A program made the position numbers and the translations under genes. The notes beneath the pieces were generated by a model. It had not been told where the DNA came from. It made no database searches and saw only the letters and a program-made list of their open reading frames with translations. Positions 1 through 7,689 of a DNA stretch of 13,536 nt are shown piece after piece (the stretch's first letter is position 1; each line of letters begins with the position of its first letter). Origin of the DNA: Phascolarctobacterium_A sp902463975 (GTDB lineage Bacteria > Bacillota > Negativicutes > Acidaminococcales > Acidaminococcaceae); assembly GCF_902463975.1 (NCBI RefSeq), contig NZ_CABQHJ010000044.1, positions 1 to 13,536 of the forward strand. The letters are read 5' to 3'.

Positions 1-52
1 CACGACCTCCGCCGTGACAGGGCGGCATTCTAACCAACTGAACCACCGGGCC
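1..52 (-). tRNA. tRNA-Asp (GTC), partial, 3' part outside window
   Basis: Read on the minus strand, the sequence begins GGCCCGG at position 52, followed by a D-arm and an anticodon stem-loop with CTGTCAC in the loop, giving anticodon GTC (plus-strand 15-17) for Asp codons. The sequence closely resembles the usual bacterial tRNA-Asp 5' half. The variable loop, T-arm and acceptor 3' strand lie beyond the left edge, so neither CCA nor acceptor pairing can be checked. Confidence 0.93.
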
Positions 53-69
53 AATCAACTACGAATAAT

Positions 70-98
70 ATTATACAGGGTTGACCTCGTTTTGTCAA
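70..98 (-). promoter_or_regulatory. Consensus sigma-70 promoter for tRNA-Asp
   Basis: The minus strand carries a perfect TTGACA (93-98) and a perfect TATAAT (70-75) separated by 17 nt (76-92). The predicted start is near 63, about 11 nt before the mature tRNA end. The -35 box begins only a few bases after the stop codon of the upstream gene at 106, and I see no clear terminator between them, so read-through from that operon into the tRNA is possible. Confidence 0.9.
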
Positions 99-105
99 CA
101 GCTTT

Positions 106-798
106 TTATGCTTTTTTTAAATTTTCCAATGTAGCCATTAAATTTGCTTCCATATGCACCTGCAAAGCCTGCAGCTTATCCTCTGCCGGCACGTTGCCCA
201 GAACGTCAAAAGCGTCTGTGGTCAAGGGCAGGTGATTCTTGCGCATTTCCGCAAACAGCTCATCACGGAAAATATTATAGGAAAAGTATATCTGATTGCC
301 ATGCTTAAAATCAGTATAATCCAAAAAGATAAAGGAACCGTTGATATAAGGCAAGGGATTATCGGGCGTAATATACAACTCATAATCGCCTACCTGAGCA
401 GGCAGCGAGCGCCAGTAGTCCCACTGCTCAAAGTGCAGCGCTTTTGCTTCATACGGCAGCGCATGCACGGTTTTCTTGTCCATGCTGGCCAAAATATCCG
501 GCAGGCTCTTGCGCATCATATCGGCAAAGTGCTCGCGGTCACGGCAGAAGAAGCGCACGTCGCGAAACGTATGCAGGCCTACGGTTTTTACCGGCACATA
601 ATCAAAGGTTTCTTTTGTATAAGTCAAATCAAGACGACAGTGTGATACTTCGTGCACATAGGCTGCAATATTCAAAATCTGTCCGTCGATGCCGGAGCCC
701 GGCACAAGGGTATAATCACCTATAGCAGCAGGCAGATTGCGCACAAAGTCCCAATCCTTAAGCCCTGCCTCTATTTCTTTGATATCAGGCTGTCCCAT
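106..798 (-). CDS. Hypothetical protein, two-copy internal repeat
   Basis: I do not recognise this 230-residue protein. It appears soluble: no signal peptide or membrane segment is visible. It has an internal duplication. Residues 16-101 and 126-192 both start with a WD(F/Y)xRxLPAx(I/V)GDYxL motif and both end with a RDxxFAxMRKxxLP-like motif. The link between them (about 102-125) and the C-terminal 35 residues are unrelated to the repeats. The ATG at 798 is preceded by GGAGG five bases upstream, and it lies one base after the TGA stop of the amidohydrolase gene, so the two are probably translationally coupled. This is the last gene of the apparent xpt-permease-amidohydrolase operon. An accessory subunit or partner of the amidohydrolase is a reasonable guess from context alone. 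No catalytic motif is evident. Confidence 0.85.
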   Translation of the reverse strand: MGQPDIKEIEAGLKDWDFVRNLPAAIGDYTLVPGSGIDGQILNIAAYVHEVSHCRLDLTYTKETFDYVPVKTVGLHTFRDVRFFCRDREHFADMMRKSLPDILASMDKKTVHALPYEAKALHFEQWDYWRSLPAQVGDYELYITPDNPLPYINGSFIFLDYTDFKHGNQIYFSYNIFRDELFAEMRKNHLPLTTDAFDVLGNVPAEDKLQALQVHMEANLMATLENLKKA

Positions 799-799
799 C

Positions 800-1690
800 T
801 CAACCTCCGCACTTTTCCAGCAGCTTGCCGATTTTACTGTAAATCCTTACTGCATTGTTATAAAATACATCCTCGTGATAGCATTCGGGAACAACATGGC
901 TGATCATCCAGATATACAGGGGAATATTTACAAGCGGCCAGTCACTGCCATACATGATTTTTTCATAATTGCCAAGATAATTCAGCCAGGTATGCAGCTG
1001 ACGCAAAAAGCCACGCTGTCTTTCGAGCAGCATCAGCGGTTTAGGATTGCCCTCCACCAGACCGGAAAGGTCGATGCATACGTTAGCGTTTTTGCAGGCC
1101 ACCTCTGCCGCATCGGCGAACCATGGGCAACCACAGTGCGCTATAACAAAGGTAACGTCGGGAAATGCCACTGCTGCTTCATCAACAGTCAGCGGATGCG
1201 AATATTTCAAAAGACCGCTGGGCCAGGCAGTATCGCCTGTGTGAATTGCAACAGGCACATTATAGGCACGCGCCAGTTCAAACAGCGGCCAATGCCTTTT
1301 ATCGTTGACATAGACAGCGTTATAACCGGGATAGAGCTTAATGCCCAGACAATGCGGGTCCTTAATGAAGCGTTCAAATTCCTGCGCCGTTTTTTCCGCA
1401 TTTGCTTCGGTAATAGCCTCGCTGTTTACACCCATGCAGTAACCCATGTTCTGCGGCTGATTGTAATGCTCCTCGTCAAAGGGCGCTGCAAGGTCAATCA
1501 TACGCGGTGTAACACCACCGTATTTCGAAGACGTATAATTAGTGTTGCCCATAGCTACGGAAAAAACGATATTGTTTTCTTCGCATATCTTCTGCCAGCA
1601 GGCCGCTGTATTTTCATAGCCTGCATTGGCTGCAACCTGCACAAAACCATCAACATTGTAATAATGCATATGGGCATCAATAATCTTCAT
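800..1690 (-). CDS. Amidohydrolase family protein (Amidohydrolase_2, metal-dependent)
   Basis: This 296-residue TIM-barrel metal-dependent hydrolase is of the amidohydrolase_2 type, the family that includes ACMSD-like decarboxylases and lactone hydrolases. Visible marks are the N-terminal DAHMH (H7, H9), GIKLYPGY (K118), VAIHTGD (H150), VIAHCG (H185) and YGSDWP (D250), the usual metal and catalytic positions in order. The C-terminal YNNAVRIY matches the family's closing motif. No signal peptide is seen, so it is probably cytoplasmic. The ATG at 1690 has GAGGGG six bases upstream. It follows the permease stop by 33 nt and precedes the next gene by 1 nt, so it is likely part of the purine-salvage operon. 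The substrate cannot be read from sequence: a carboxylate, a lactone or an amide are all possible. Family assignment is secure; specific function is not. Confidence 0.9.
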   Translation of the reverse strand: MKIIDAHMHYYNVDGFVQVAANAGYENTAACWQKICEENNIVFSVAMGNTNYTSSKYGGVTPRMIDLAAPFDEEHYNQPQNMGYCMGVNSEAITEANAEKTAQEFERFIKDPHCLGIKLYPGYNAVYVNDKRHWPLFELARAYNVPVAIHTGDTAWPSGLLKYSHPLTVDEAAVAFPDVTFVIAHCGCPWFADAAEVACKNANVCIDLSGLVEGNPKPLMLLERQRGFLRQLHTWLNYLGNYEKIMYGSDWPLVNIPLYIWMISHVVPECYHEDVFYNNAVRIYSKIGKLLEKCGG

Positions 1691-1723
1691 TTGTAACCCC
1701 TCTTTATTTTAAAACACGTATCG

Positions 1724-3034
1724 CTATTCTTCTTCCTCTTTAGGCAGAATGATATTTAACACCATAGCCACGATAAAAACTACGGCTACACAGTTTTCTG
1801 CAAAAACATTCTTAATCAGATCCGGGAAAATCTTAAAAATTGCCGGTGTCTGAGTAAAGCCGATACCGATGCTGAGTGCCAGAGAAGCAATCGTCACATT
1901 ACGGGAATTGTAGCCGCAGTTGGCAATCATCTGCACGCCGCTGACTACGATAGAACCGAACATCATCAAGGTGCAACCGCCCAAAACAGCCTCCGGCAGA
2001 GATGCCAGCAGTACGCCAAGCGCCGGGAACAGGCCTGCCATAATCATAATAACAGCGCCTGTCATGATGGCAAAGCGATTGACAACCTTCGTCATAGCAA
2101 TCAGGCCTACGTTCTGGCTGAAGGAGGTGATAGGCAGGCAACCGAAAACAGAAGACAAGCTGCTTACCAGACCATCGCAGACAATAGAACCGGAAATCTC
2201 TTTTTCTTTAACATCACGGCGCAGACCGATAGCAGTCATGGCGGAGGTATCACCAATGGTTTCGGTAGCGGAAACCAGGAATATCAAAAAGAATGCAAAA
2301 ATTGCATCATGATGGAATTCCATGGTAAAAGGCATCAGCTGAGGAATAGCAATCAGCTTAACCTCAGCGAGCTTGCTCATGTTTACCATGCCCATAAAAT
2401 AAGCAACTACATAGCCGACAATCAAACCAAAAAGCACGGAAAGCTGTTTATAGAAGGATTTGGCGAAAATATTGTAGGCAATGCAGCTTACCAAAGTAAT
2501 TGTACCTACAATAATATAAGGAGCATCACCGAAGTTTGGGTTACCGAAGCCGCCGCCGAAGGAATTAGCACCTACCGACAGCAAAGAGAACCCGATGGAG
2601 GTAACAACGGTAGCAGCAACAATCGGCGGAATCAGACGGCGCCAGTATTTTGCGCCTAAGCCCAAAAAGCCTTCCAGCAAGCCGCCAACCAGTACCGCAC
2701 CCATAACGCCGCCGTAACCGTACTTAGCGCCGATAACGCAGGCGATAGATACGAAAGTAAAACTAATGCCCATAACGATAGGCAACCCGCTGCCCACGCG
2801 CCATATTGGATAAAGTTGAATCAGCGTACCGATGCCTGCTACCAGCATTGCCGACTGCACCAGCGCACCGCTCTGTTCTACCGGCATTTTTACCACACCG
2901 GCTACAATCAGAATCGGAGCGATATTCGCTACGAACATCGCCAGAATATGCTGCAGGCCGAAGGGAATCGCTTTGCTTACAGATATTTTTCCGTCTAAGT
3001 CGTATATCGGATCACTATATTGTTTTTCGCTCAT
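1724..3034 (-). CDS. pbuX: Xanthine/uracil-type permease (NCS2 family)
   Basis: A 436-residue inner-membrane nucleobase:cation symporter of the NCS2 (nucleobase-ascorbate transporter) family, of usual length and with many hydrophobic segments. Family landmarks are GLQH near residue 29, GSGLPIVMGISF near 81-92, the TM8 motif SATETIGD (E258), CDGL (D287) and FSQNVGLIAMTKVVNR (N308) in TM10. These match the His, Glu, Asp and Asn positions important in the E. coli XanQ xanthine permease. It probably imports xanthine with protons, feeding the phosphoribosyltransferase encoded upstream. Its ATG overlaps the xpt stop as TAATG, implying translational coupling and one mRNA, the same order as xpt-pbuX of Bacillus. 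The tail is acidic (KEEEE). Xanthine specificity is inferred from the neighbour; uracil or uric acid transport is the alternative. Confidence 0.92.
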   Translation of the reverse strand: MSEKQYSDPIYDLDGKISVSKAIPFGLQHILAMFVANIAPILIVAGVVKMPVEQSGALVQSAMLVAGIGTLIQLYPIWRVGSGLPIVMGISFTFVSIACVIGAKYGYGGVMGAVLVGGLLEGFLGLGAKYWRRLIPPIVAATVVTSIGFSLLSVGANSFGGGFGNPNFGDAPYIIVGTITLVSCIAYNIFAKSFYKQLSVLFGLIVGYVVAYFMGMVNMSKLAEVKLIAIPQLMPFTMEFHHDAIFAFFLIFLVSATETIGDTSAMTAIGLRRDVKEKEISGSIVCDGLVSSLSSVFGCLPITSFSQNVGLIAMTKVVNRFAIMTGAVIMIMAGLFPALGVLLASLPEAVLGGCTLMMFGSIVVSGVQMIANCGYNSRNVTIASLALSIGIGFTQTPAIFKIFPDLIKNVFAENCVAVVFIVAMVLNIILPKEEEE

Positions 3035-3621
3035 TACGCTTCCTCATGTCTGAACACTACTGTGTTGGTTTTGGCATCCATCTTATCAATAATAGCTAAG
3101 GAATGCAGGTTGTAGCCGGCTTTGCGCAGCTTGTCGCCGCCGCCCTGGAAGCCTTTTTCTACAGCAACGCCAACGCCTTCAACAGTAGCGCCGGACTGAC
3201 GTACAATATCGATAAGTCCTTCCAGTGCACAACCGTTAGCCAGAAAGTCATCAATAATCAGCACATGGTCTGTTTTGGACAGGAATCTTTTGGAAACAAC
3301 AACGTCGTTTGTTTTGCTATGGGTATAGGAATAAATTTGAGTGAAGTAAACATCCTTATCCATATTGCTGCCGCTGGATTTCTTGGCAAACACTACCGGA
3401 ACGCCAAAATACATTGCCGCAACGCAGGCAATACCGATGCCGGAGGCTTCAATAGTCAGGATTTTAGTAATATTCCTGTCTGCAAACAAGCGCTTTAATT
3501 CTTTACCAAGCTCCGCAACAAACGGCACATCAATCTGATGATTTAAAAAGCTGTCAACCTTCAGGACATTACCGCTTTTGATAACACCGTCATTAACAAT
3601 TTTTTCTTCCAATAATTTCAT
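3034..3621 (-). CDS. xpt: Xanthine phosphoribosyltransferase
   Basis: This enzyme makes XMP from xanthine and PRPP (purine salvage, cytoplasm). The 195-residue product is close in length and sequence to B. subtilis Xpt (194 residues). It has KVDSFLNHQID (21-31), the TIEASGIG segment (about 56-63), VPVVFAKK, and the PRPP-binding loop VLIIDDFLANG (120-130). I chose the ATG at 3621 over the in-frame ATG at 3636 because GGAGGG sits eight bases before 3621 and overlaps the upstream ATG itself; starting at 3636 would add five residues (MEGLT) and would have no ribosome binding site of its own. The gene overlaps the permease start by one base. It is the first gene of the four-gene operon, with a promoter at 3691-3720. 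I found no purine riboswitch in its short leader. Confidence 0.95.
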   Translation of the reverse strand: MKLLEEKIVNDGVIKSGNVLKVDSFLNHQIDVPFVAELGKELKRLFADRNITKILTIEASGIGIACVAAMYFGVPVVFAKKSSGSNMDKDVYFTQIYSYTHSKTNDVVVSKRFLSKTDHVLIIDDFLANGCALEGLIDIVRQSGATVEGVGVAVEKGFQGGGDKLRKAGYNLHSLAIIDKMDAKTNTVVFRHEEA

Positions 3622-3690
3622 CGTCAAGCCCTCCATAAATTGTTTTTTTAACTGCTGCTACGAACATGTCAGCAATAAATTTGCCTTTTA

Positions 3691-3720
3691 AGTATAAAGA
3701 TTATTTTATCACACTGACAA
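3691..3720 (-). promoter_or_regulatory. Probable promoter of the xpt operon
   Basis: On the minus strand, TTGTCA (3715-3720) and TATACT (3691-3696) are separated by 18 nt, each five of six matches to consensus. The predicted start is near 3684, leaving a leader of roughly 60 nt before the xpt ATG. The leader contains a small hairpin with TGCT/AGCA arms (about 3658-3676) but no purine-aptamer core. The promoter lies about 45 nt after the sbcC stop, so the xpt operon can be expressed separately from sbcDC. I see no terminator between the two. Confidence 0.7.
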
Positions 3721-3764
3721 TCTATGGTAAAGTGATTTTCTGCTTCTACAGAGATATTTTTGCC

Positions 3765-6218
3765 TTAATCTACCACCAGTGCGACTTCGCTGCCTGTCCC
3801 CTGCAGGCCGCGTTTTTTCTTGACGAGAATTTTTTTGTCGATCATTTCCTGCAAATCATGTACATGCGAAATAATGCCTACAAGGCGATGGCCTTCACTG
3901 AGGCCCTGCAGCGTAGCAATAGCCTGCTGCAGACTGCTGTCATCCAGTGATCCGAAGCCTTCGTCGACAAACATCGTATCCAGCTGAATGCCGCCGGCAC
4001 AGGACTGCACCTCATCCGCCAGCCCCAGCGCCAACGCCAGCGATGCCATGAAGGATTCGCCGCCGCTCAAGGTTTTGACGCTACGCAGATTACCGCTGTA
4101 GTAATCCTTGACCTCCAAATCGAGGCCTGTTTTGCTGTTGCCCGTCTTGCTGTCCGCATCCTGCATTTTGTCACGGCACAGCTCGTACTGGCCGCGGCTC
4201 ATGTGCAGCAGCCTTACATTGGCGCGCTGCAGAATTTTATCGAAGTAGTGCATCTGCACATAGGTTTCCAGATTAACGCGTTTTTTGCCTGTCAAGGTTC
4301 CGTTCAGTGTTGCGGAAAGGCTGTTGATCAAGCTGTATTCCGCTTCGCAGGCTGCCCTGCGCGCTTCATAGCCGCTGACCTCCTGCTTAATCCGCTGATT
4401 GTTTTTGATGGCGGCATACAATCGCTTGTCCTGCAGCTCCAGCTCACGCTGCTGCGCCAACAGCTTTTCATGCTCCTGCTGCAGCTTCTGTTCATCCACA
4501 TCCGTCAGCAGCTCATTCTGCTCGGCAAGCTGCTTTTTCAGCTCCTGCAGCTGCCCTTCGGCACCTGCCAGCTGCTGCCTCATGCTCTGCGCCGCAGCCT
4601 CCGCCTGCTTGTCGGCAGCCTTCTGCTGCTCCAAAGTGTTCGCCAGCTTACGGTATTGCTCCACCTTTTCCTGCAAAAAGCCCATTTTCAAGCGCAGGGC
4701 CGTAATCTTATTGTTAACATCCTTCAGCTCTGCCTGCGCTCTTTCGGCAATCAGCTTCAAATCATCACAGCCAAGCAGCTCCACGCCCTTGCCTAGCAGC
4801 AAGGTTTTGTCCAGCTCCAGATGTTCCTTTAAAGCCTTGCCTTCACCTATAAGACCATCCCTTATCTTCTGAGCAGCCTCAGCTTTAGCGCGCGCCTGCT
4901 CAACATCATTTTCGGTAGGTGCGTCCTGCGCCAGCTGCACAGGCTGCGGATGCTCGCAGGAACCGCAAACCGGGCATGGCTTGCCGGGCTTCAGCTTATC
5001 GTGTGCCAAAAGTCCCGCCTGCGCGCCCAAAAATCTGTCAAAGCAAGCGTCGCTCAGCTCATTAAGATGATTGAAATTATCACAGGCCTGCTTATACTCT
5101 TGTCGCTTCTGCAGCAGCGAAACCTCCTGACTTTGGTAACGCTGCTGCATTTCCTGTAATTGCTGCAGCTCTCTTTGGCGTGCAGCCAGCTGCTGCCTTT
5201 CTGTTTGCATCTGTGCCAGCTCCACCTCGCCCTTTTGCGCTTCGCTGACCTCTGCCTCAAGCTTTTGCAGAGACTCCTGTCTTTGCACTGCTGCAGCTGC
5301 TTCCTGCTCCAGTTGCTTTCGCATGCCTGCTATTCTCACTTCTGTCGTCTGCATATATTTTTCAAGCTGCTGCTTTTTATCAATAGCGCTCAGGCTGTCC
5401 TGCAGCGCAGTCAGATTTTTCGTCACAATAGCCGCCGCTGCCGCCACCTGCTGCTGTTCCTTTTCGTCAAGAGTAATAATTGTGTCAACCAAGGCCAGTA
5501 CTTCTTCAACACAGCCCTCGTAATGACGCAAAGCAAAGCTCTGCAGCTGCTCCGTATATGCGGGATAAATGCAGCTGATGCCGCTTAAAGCCTGCTCGCT
5601 TCGGCGCTGCTGCTCGGCAAATTCGTTACGCTTAGCCGCAGCATCCTGCTTCAGCTTATCCTGCAGCTGTTGGAAGAAGTAGGTATGAAATAAATCACGG
5701 AAGATTTTACTGCGCTCATCAGTGTTGGTATCCAAAAATTTGCGGAACTGCCCCTGAGCAATCATCGTAATCTGCGTAAACTGCTTGTGATTAAGCCCCA
5801 AAAGCTCCACAATGCTCTTGTCTACATCAGACATTCTCGTTACCGGCACGCGGCCATCGGGATAGTACAGCTCTGCGCCGGCTTTTTCCTTCGTCATACC
5901 GCCGCCACGCTTCGCCGGACGGCGATACTCAGGATTGCGTCTTACCCTGTAGCACTTGCCTCGGAAGGAAAACTCCAGCTCCACAAACGTCGGTGTATCC
6001 GCGTCTGCATATTGGCTGCGCAGCATGTTGGCATCACGCACACCGCCGCTCGTCTGTCCGTACAGGGCATAGGAAACAGCGTCAAAAATCACAGTTTTAC
6101 CGGCACCGGTATCTCCGGTAATCAGGTACAGCCCCTGCTCCCCAAGCTGGGAAAAATCTATAACGGTTTGGCCTGCATACGGACCAAACGCACTCATAAC
6201 CAGCTTCAGCGGTCTCAT
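3765..6218 (-). CDS. sbcC: Exonuclease SbcC, ATPase subunit of SbcCD
   Basis: The Rad50-like SMC-type ATPase of the SbcCD complex, which with SbcD cleaves hairpins and protein-blocked DNA ends. The 817-residue product has Walker A GDTGAGKT (35-42), Q-loop IAQGQFRKFL (Q155), two long Gln/Ala/Glu-rich coiled-coil arms (about 180-400 and 430-640), a zinc hook CPVC (415-418), signature LSGGES (717-722), Walker B TMFVDEG with the catalytic Glu (E753), D-loop FGSLDD (755-760) and switch His H785. It is clearly shorter than E. coli SbcC (about 1048) and B. subtilis SbcC (about 1130). The core motifs are intact, so the difference lies in the coiled-coil arms. The ATG at 6218 overlaps the sbcD stop as ATGA, so the two subunits are translationally coupled. 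A weak GGTAGGTG lies upstream of the start. Confidence 0.96.
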   Translation of the reverse strand: MRPLKLVMSAFGPYAGQTVIDFSQLGEQGLYLITGDTGAGKTVIFDAVSYALYGQTSGGVRDANMLRSQYADADTPTFVELEFSFRGKCYRVRRNPEYRRPAKRGGGMTKEKAGAELYYPDGRVPVTRMSDVDKSIVELLGLNHKQFTQITMIAQGQFRKFLDTNTDERSKIFRDLFHTYFFQQLQDKLKQDAAAKRNEFAEQQRRSEQALSGISCIYPAYTEQLQSFALRHYEGCVEEVLALVDTIITLDEKEQQQVAAAAAIVTKNLTALQDSLSAIDKKQQLEKYMQTTEVRIAGMRKQLEQEAAAAVQRQESLQKLEAEVSEAQKGEVELAQMQTERQQLAARQRELQQLQEMQQRYQSQEVSLLQKRQEYKQACDNFNHLNELSDACFDRFLGAQAGLLAHDKLKPGKPCPVCGSCEHPQPVQLAQDAPTENDVEQARAKAEAAQKIRDGLIGEGKALKEHLELDKTLLLGKGVELLGCDDLKLIAERAQAELKDVNNKITALRLKMGFLQEKVEQYRKLANTLEQQKAADKQAEAAAQSMRQQLAGAEGQLQELKKQLAEQNELLTDVDEQKLQQEHEKLLAQQRELELQDKRLYAAIKNNQRIKQEVSGYEARRAACEAEYSLINSLSATLNGTLTGKKRVNLETYVQMHYFDKILQRANVRLLHMSRGQYELCRDKMQDADSKTGNSKTGLDLEVKDYYSGNLRSVKTLSGGESFMASLALALGLADEVQSCAGGIQLDTMFVDEGFGSLDDSSLQQAIATLQGLSEGHRLVGIISHVHDLQEMIDKKILVKKKRGLQGTGSEVALVVD

Positions 6219-7381
6219 AATACGTCACCTACCATTTCCGAAAGCAGATTAGTAAGATACTGCTTCTGCTCCTCGCTCAGTTTCTGATTGTTCTGCAGAC
6301 GATAAAAATCATCAATAAGCTCTAACGGTGTTTTCTCTACCAAATCTTCCGTTATTTCCAGTTCTGCATTCGCCTGCGTGCGCTTATTGTCGTAGTCAAG
6401 CTGCAGCAAATTCTTATATACAGTCTGCAGGCGTTGCATAGCATTAGTTACATCGTTTTCATCCGTAAGCGTCAGATAATAAAAATCCTGCAGGAAGCCA
6501 TTTTCATCCATCGGAAACATGGCATAATTCGGTCTTGTCATTAAATTCTCAAAGGTATCCTTTAAATAGCGCACCTCACGCAACGGCGTCAGCGGCAGCT
6601 GCGTAACCTTCATATTACCTTTTTCGGCAAGCTCCACCAGCGTCACGGATTTTTGCTGCTGCCATTCGCTGAAGGAATATTTCAGCGGTGTACCGCAATA
6701 GCGGATACGCTCATTACCGCCGACGTTTTGAGGATTATGGATATGCCCCAAGGCCACATAATCAAAAGCAGCAAAAACCTCTGCACCGATATTATCCAAC
6801 CCGCCCACATTAACAGCCTCGCTGCCTGCAGTAACAGCGCCGGTAACAAACTGATGCGCAACAAGCACATTGCGCTCGTCCTGTGCCAACTGCAGCTGCG
6901 ACACAGCATATTTCACCGCATCATGGTAGCTGCTAATCTCTGCTACGGCCTCCTCTGGTGCCCAGTGCTTCACAACAGCAGGCTTCAAAAATGGCAGCAG
7001 GAAAATATTCACCCTGCCGAATTCATCCTCCAGCACAAGCTTCTGCTCCTCACCGTTGTAGCTGCCCGCAAAATGAATGCCGCTGCCGCTCATCAGCTGC
7101 GCGCCGAACGCCAGGCGCTCTGCCGAATCATGGTTGCCGCTGATGATGCACACAGGCACCTTAAGCTCCGCCAGCTGATTCAGAAAATCATCAAACAAAA
7201 CGACAGCTTCTGCCGGCGGCACCGGTTTATCATAAATATCTCCGGCAAGCAGTACGCAATCAGGCTGCTTGGCGCAAATCATCTGTACAATCCGTTGTAG
7301 AATATATTTTTGATCCTCATAAAGAGAAAATTCATTGAGTTTTTTTCCTAAATGCAGATCCGACAAATGTAAAAGCTTCAT
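6215..7381 (-). CDS. sbcD: Exonuclease SbcD, nuclease subunit of SbcCD
   Basis: The Mre11-like Mn-dependent phosphoesterase and nuclease subunit. The 388-residue product shows the calcineurin-type metal-site motifs in order: HLSDLHLG (D8, H10), AGDIYD (about 46-51), SGNHDS (82-85), VAHQF (H176) and ALGHIH (H213, H215). The C-terminal third is the usual SbcD capping and SbcC-binding region. I prefer the ATG at 7381 over an in-frame GTG at 7399: AGGGAG lies seven bases before the ATG, inside the extra six codons, and MKLLHLSDLHLG is the normal family N-terminus. The stop overlaps the sbcC start by four bases. Expression is probably from the promoter at 7440-7468. Confidence 0.96.
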   Translation of the reverse strand: MKLLHLSDLHLGKKLNEFSLYEDQKYILQRIVQMICAKQPDCVLLAGDIYDKPVPPAEAVVLFDDFLNQLAELKVPVCIISGNHDSAERLAFGAQLMSGSGIHFAGSYNGEEQKLVLEDEFGRVNIFLLPFLKPAVVKHWAPEEAVAEISSYHDAVKYAVSQLQLAQDERNVLVAHQFVTGAVTAGSEAVNVGGLDNIGAEVFAAFDYVALGHIHNPQNVGGNERIRYCGTPLKYSFSEWQQQKSVTLVELAEKGNMKVTQLPLTPLREVRYLKDTFENLMTRPNYAMFPMDENGFLQDFYYLTLTDENDVTNAMQRLQTVYKNLLQLDYDNKRTQANAELEITEDLVEKTPLELIDDFYRLQNNQKLSEEQKQYLTNLLSEMVGDVL

Positions 7382-7439
7382 GCTATCACTCCCTGTCACG
7401 AATATTTATTCACTGTTATTTAATCGTTGTATTATCTTG

Positions 7440-7468
7440 ATTTTATCATGCTAAAGCATATGCGTCAA
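7440..7468 (-). promoter_or_regulatory. Promoter of sbcDC
   Basis: On the minus strand, TTGACG (7463-7468) and TAAAAT (7440-7445), each five of six to consensus, are spaced by exactly 17 nt. The spacer contains a perfect 12-bp palindrome, ATGCTAAAGCAT (7448-7459), which could be a repressor site or chance. The predicted start is near 7433, about 50 nt before the sbcD ATG. The promoter is divergent from the tRNA promoter 75 nt to the right. Confidence 0.75.
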
Positions 7469-7543
7469 TCTATACTTCAAACAAACGTTGCCGTTCCTCC
7501 TAAACTTTCTAGAAAAAATTTCTACTTTTTTTCAAAAAAGTAC

Positions 7544-7572
7544 TTGACCAACTGCTATCTATCTGCTACAAT
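7544..7572 (+). promoter_or_regulatory. Promoter of the tRNA-Gln/tRNA-Glu operon
   Basis: TTGACC (7544-7549) and TACAAT (7567-7572) are separated by 17 nt. An A/T-tract inverted repeat (7523-7542) ends one base before the -35 box and would suit an UP element, as expected for a strong stable-RNA promoter. The predicted start is near 7579, about 34 nt before tRNA-Gln. Confidence 0.8.
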
Positions 7573-7612
7573 TGTTATTGTTCTGATGAGCGTGCTCAAA
7601 AAGAACTGCTAC

Positions 7613-7686
7613 TCCGGGATGGTGTAATGGTAGCACAAGTGACTCTGGATCATTCGGTCTGGGTTCGAGTCCTAGTCCCGGAGCCA
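7613..7686 (+). tRNA. tRNA-Gln (CTG)
   Basis: A complete cloverleaf. Acceptor TCCGGGA (7613-7619) pairs perfectly with TCCCGGA (7676-7682), followed by discriminator G and an encoded CCA (7684-7686). The anticodon loop CTCTGGA (7643-7649) gives anticodon CTG (7645-7647), reading CAG. The T-arm has loop TTCGAGT. U1-A72 and G73 are typical Gln features. It is the first gene of a two-tRNA transcript, three bases from tRNA-Glu. The C34 anticodon means this is the minor isoacceptor beside an expected TTG gene elsewhere. Confidence 0.95.
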
Positions 7687-7689
7687 AAT

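Noticed and set aside
737..1696. Long plus-strand open frame antisense to the amidohydrolase
   Set aside because: The minus-strand frame has clear amidohydrolase motifs and a good ribosome binding site; the plus frame shows neither.
3622..3636. Upstream ATG start for xpt (adds MEGLT)
   Set aside because: The Shine-Dalgarno sequence overlaps this ATG and serves the next one; B. subtilis Xpt length and N-terminus fit the start at 3621.
3622..3764. Purine (guanine/xanthine) riboswitch upstream of xpt
   Set aside because: The leader is short and none of the conserved aptamer core segments or the two kissing hairpin loops can be found; only a small unrelated hairpin is present.
7433..7612. LexA/SOS box for sbcDC
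   Set aside because: No GAAC-N4-GTTC-like sequence was found between the divergent promoters.
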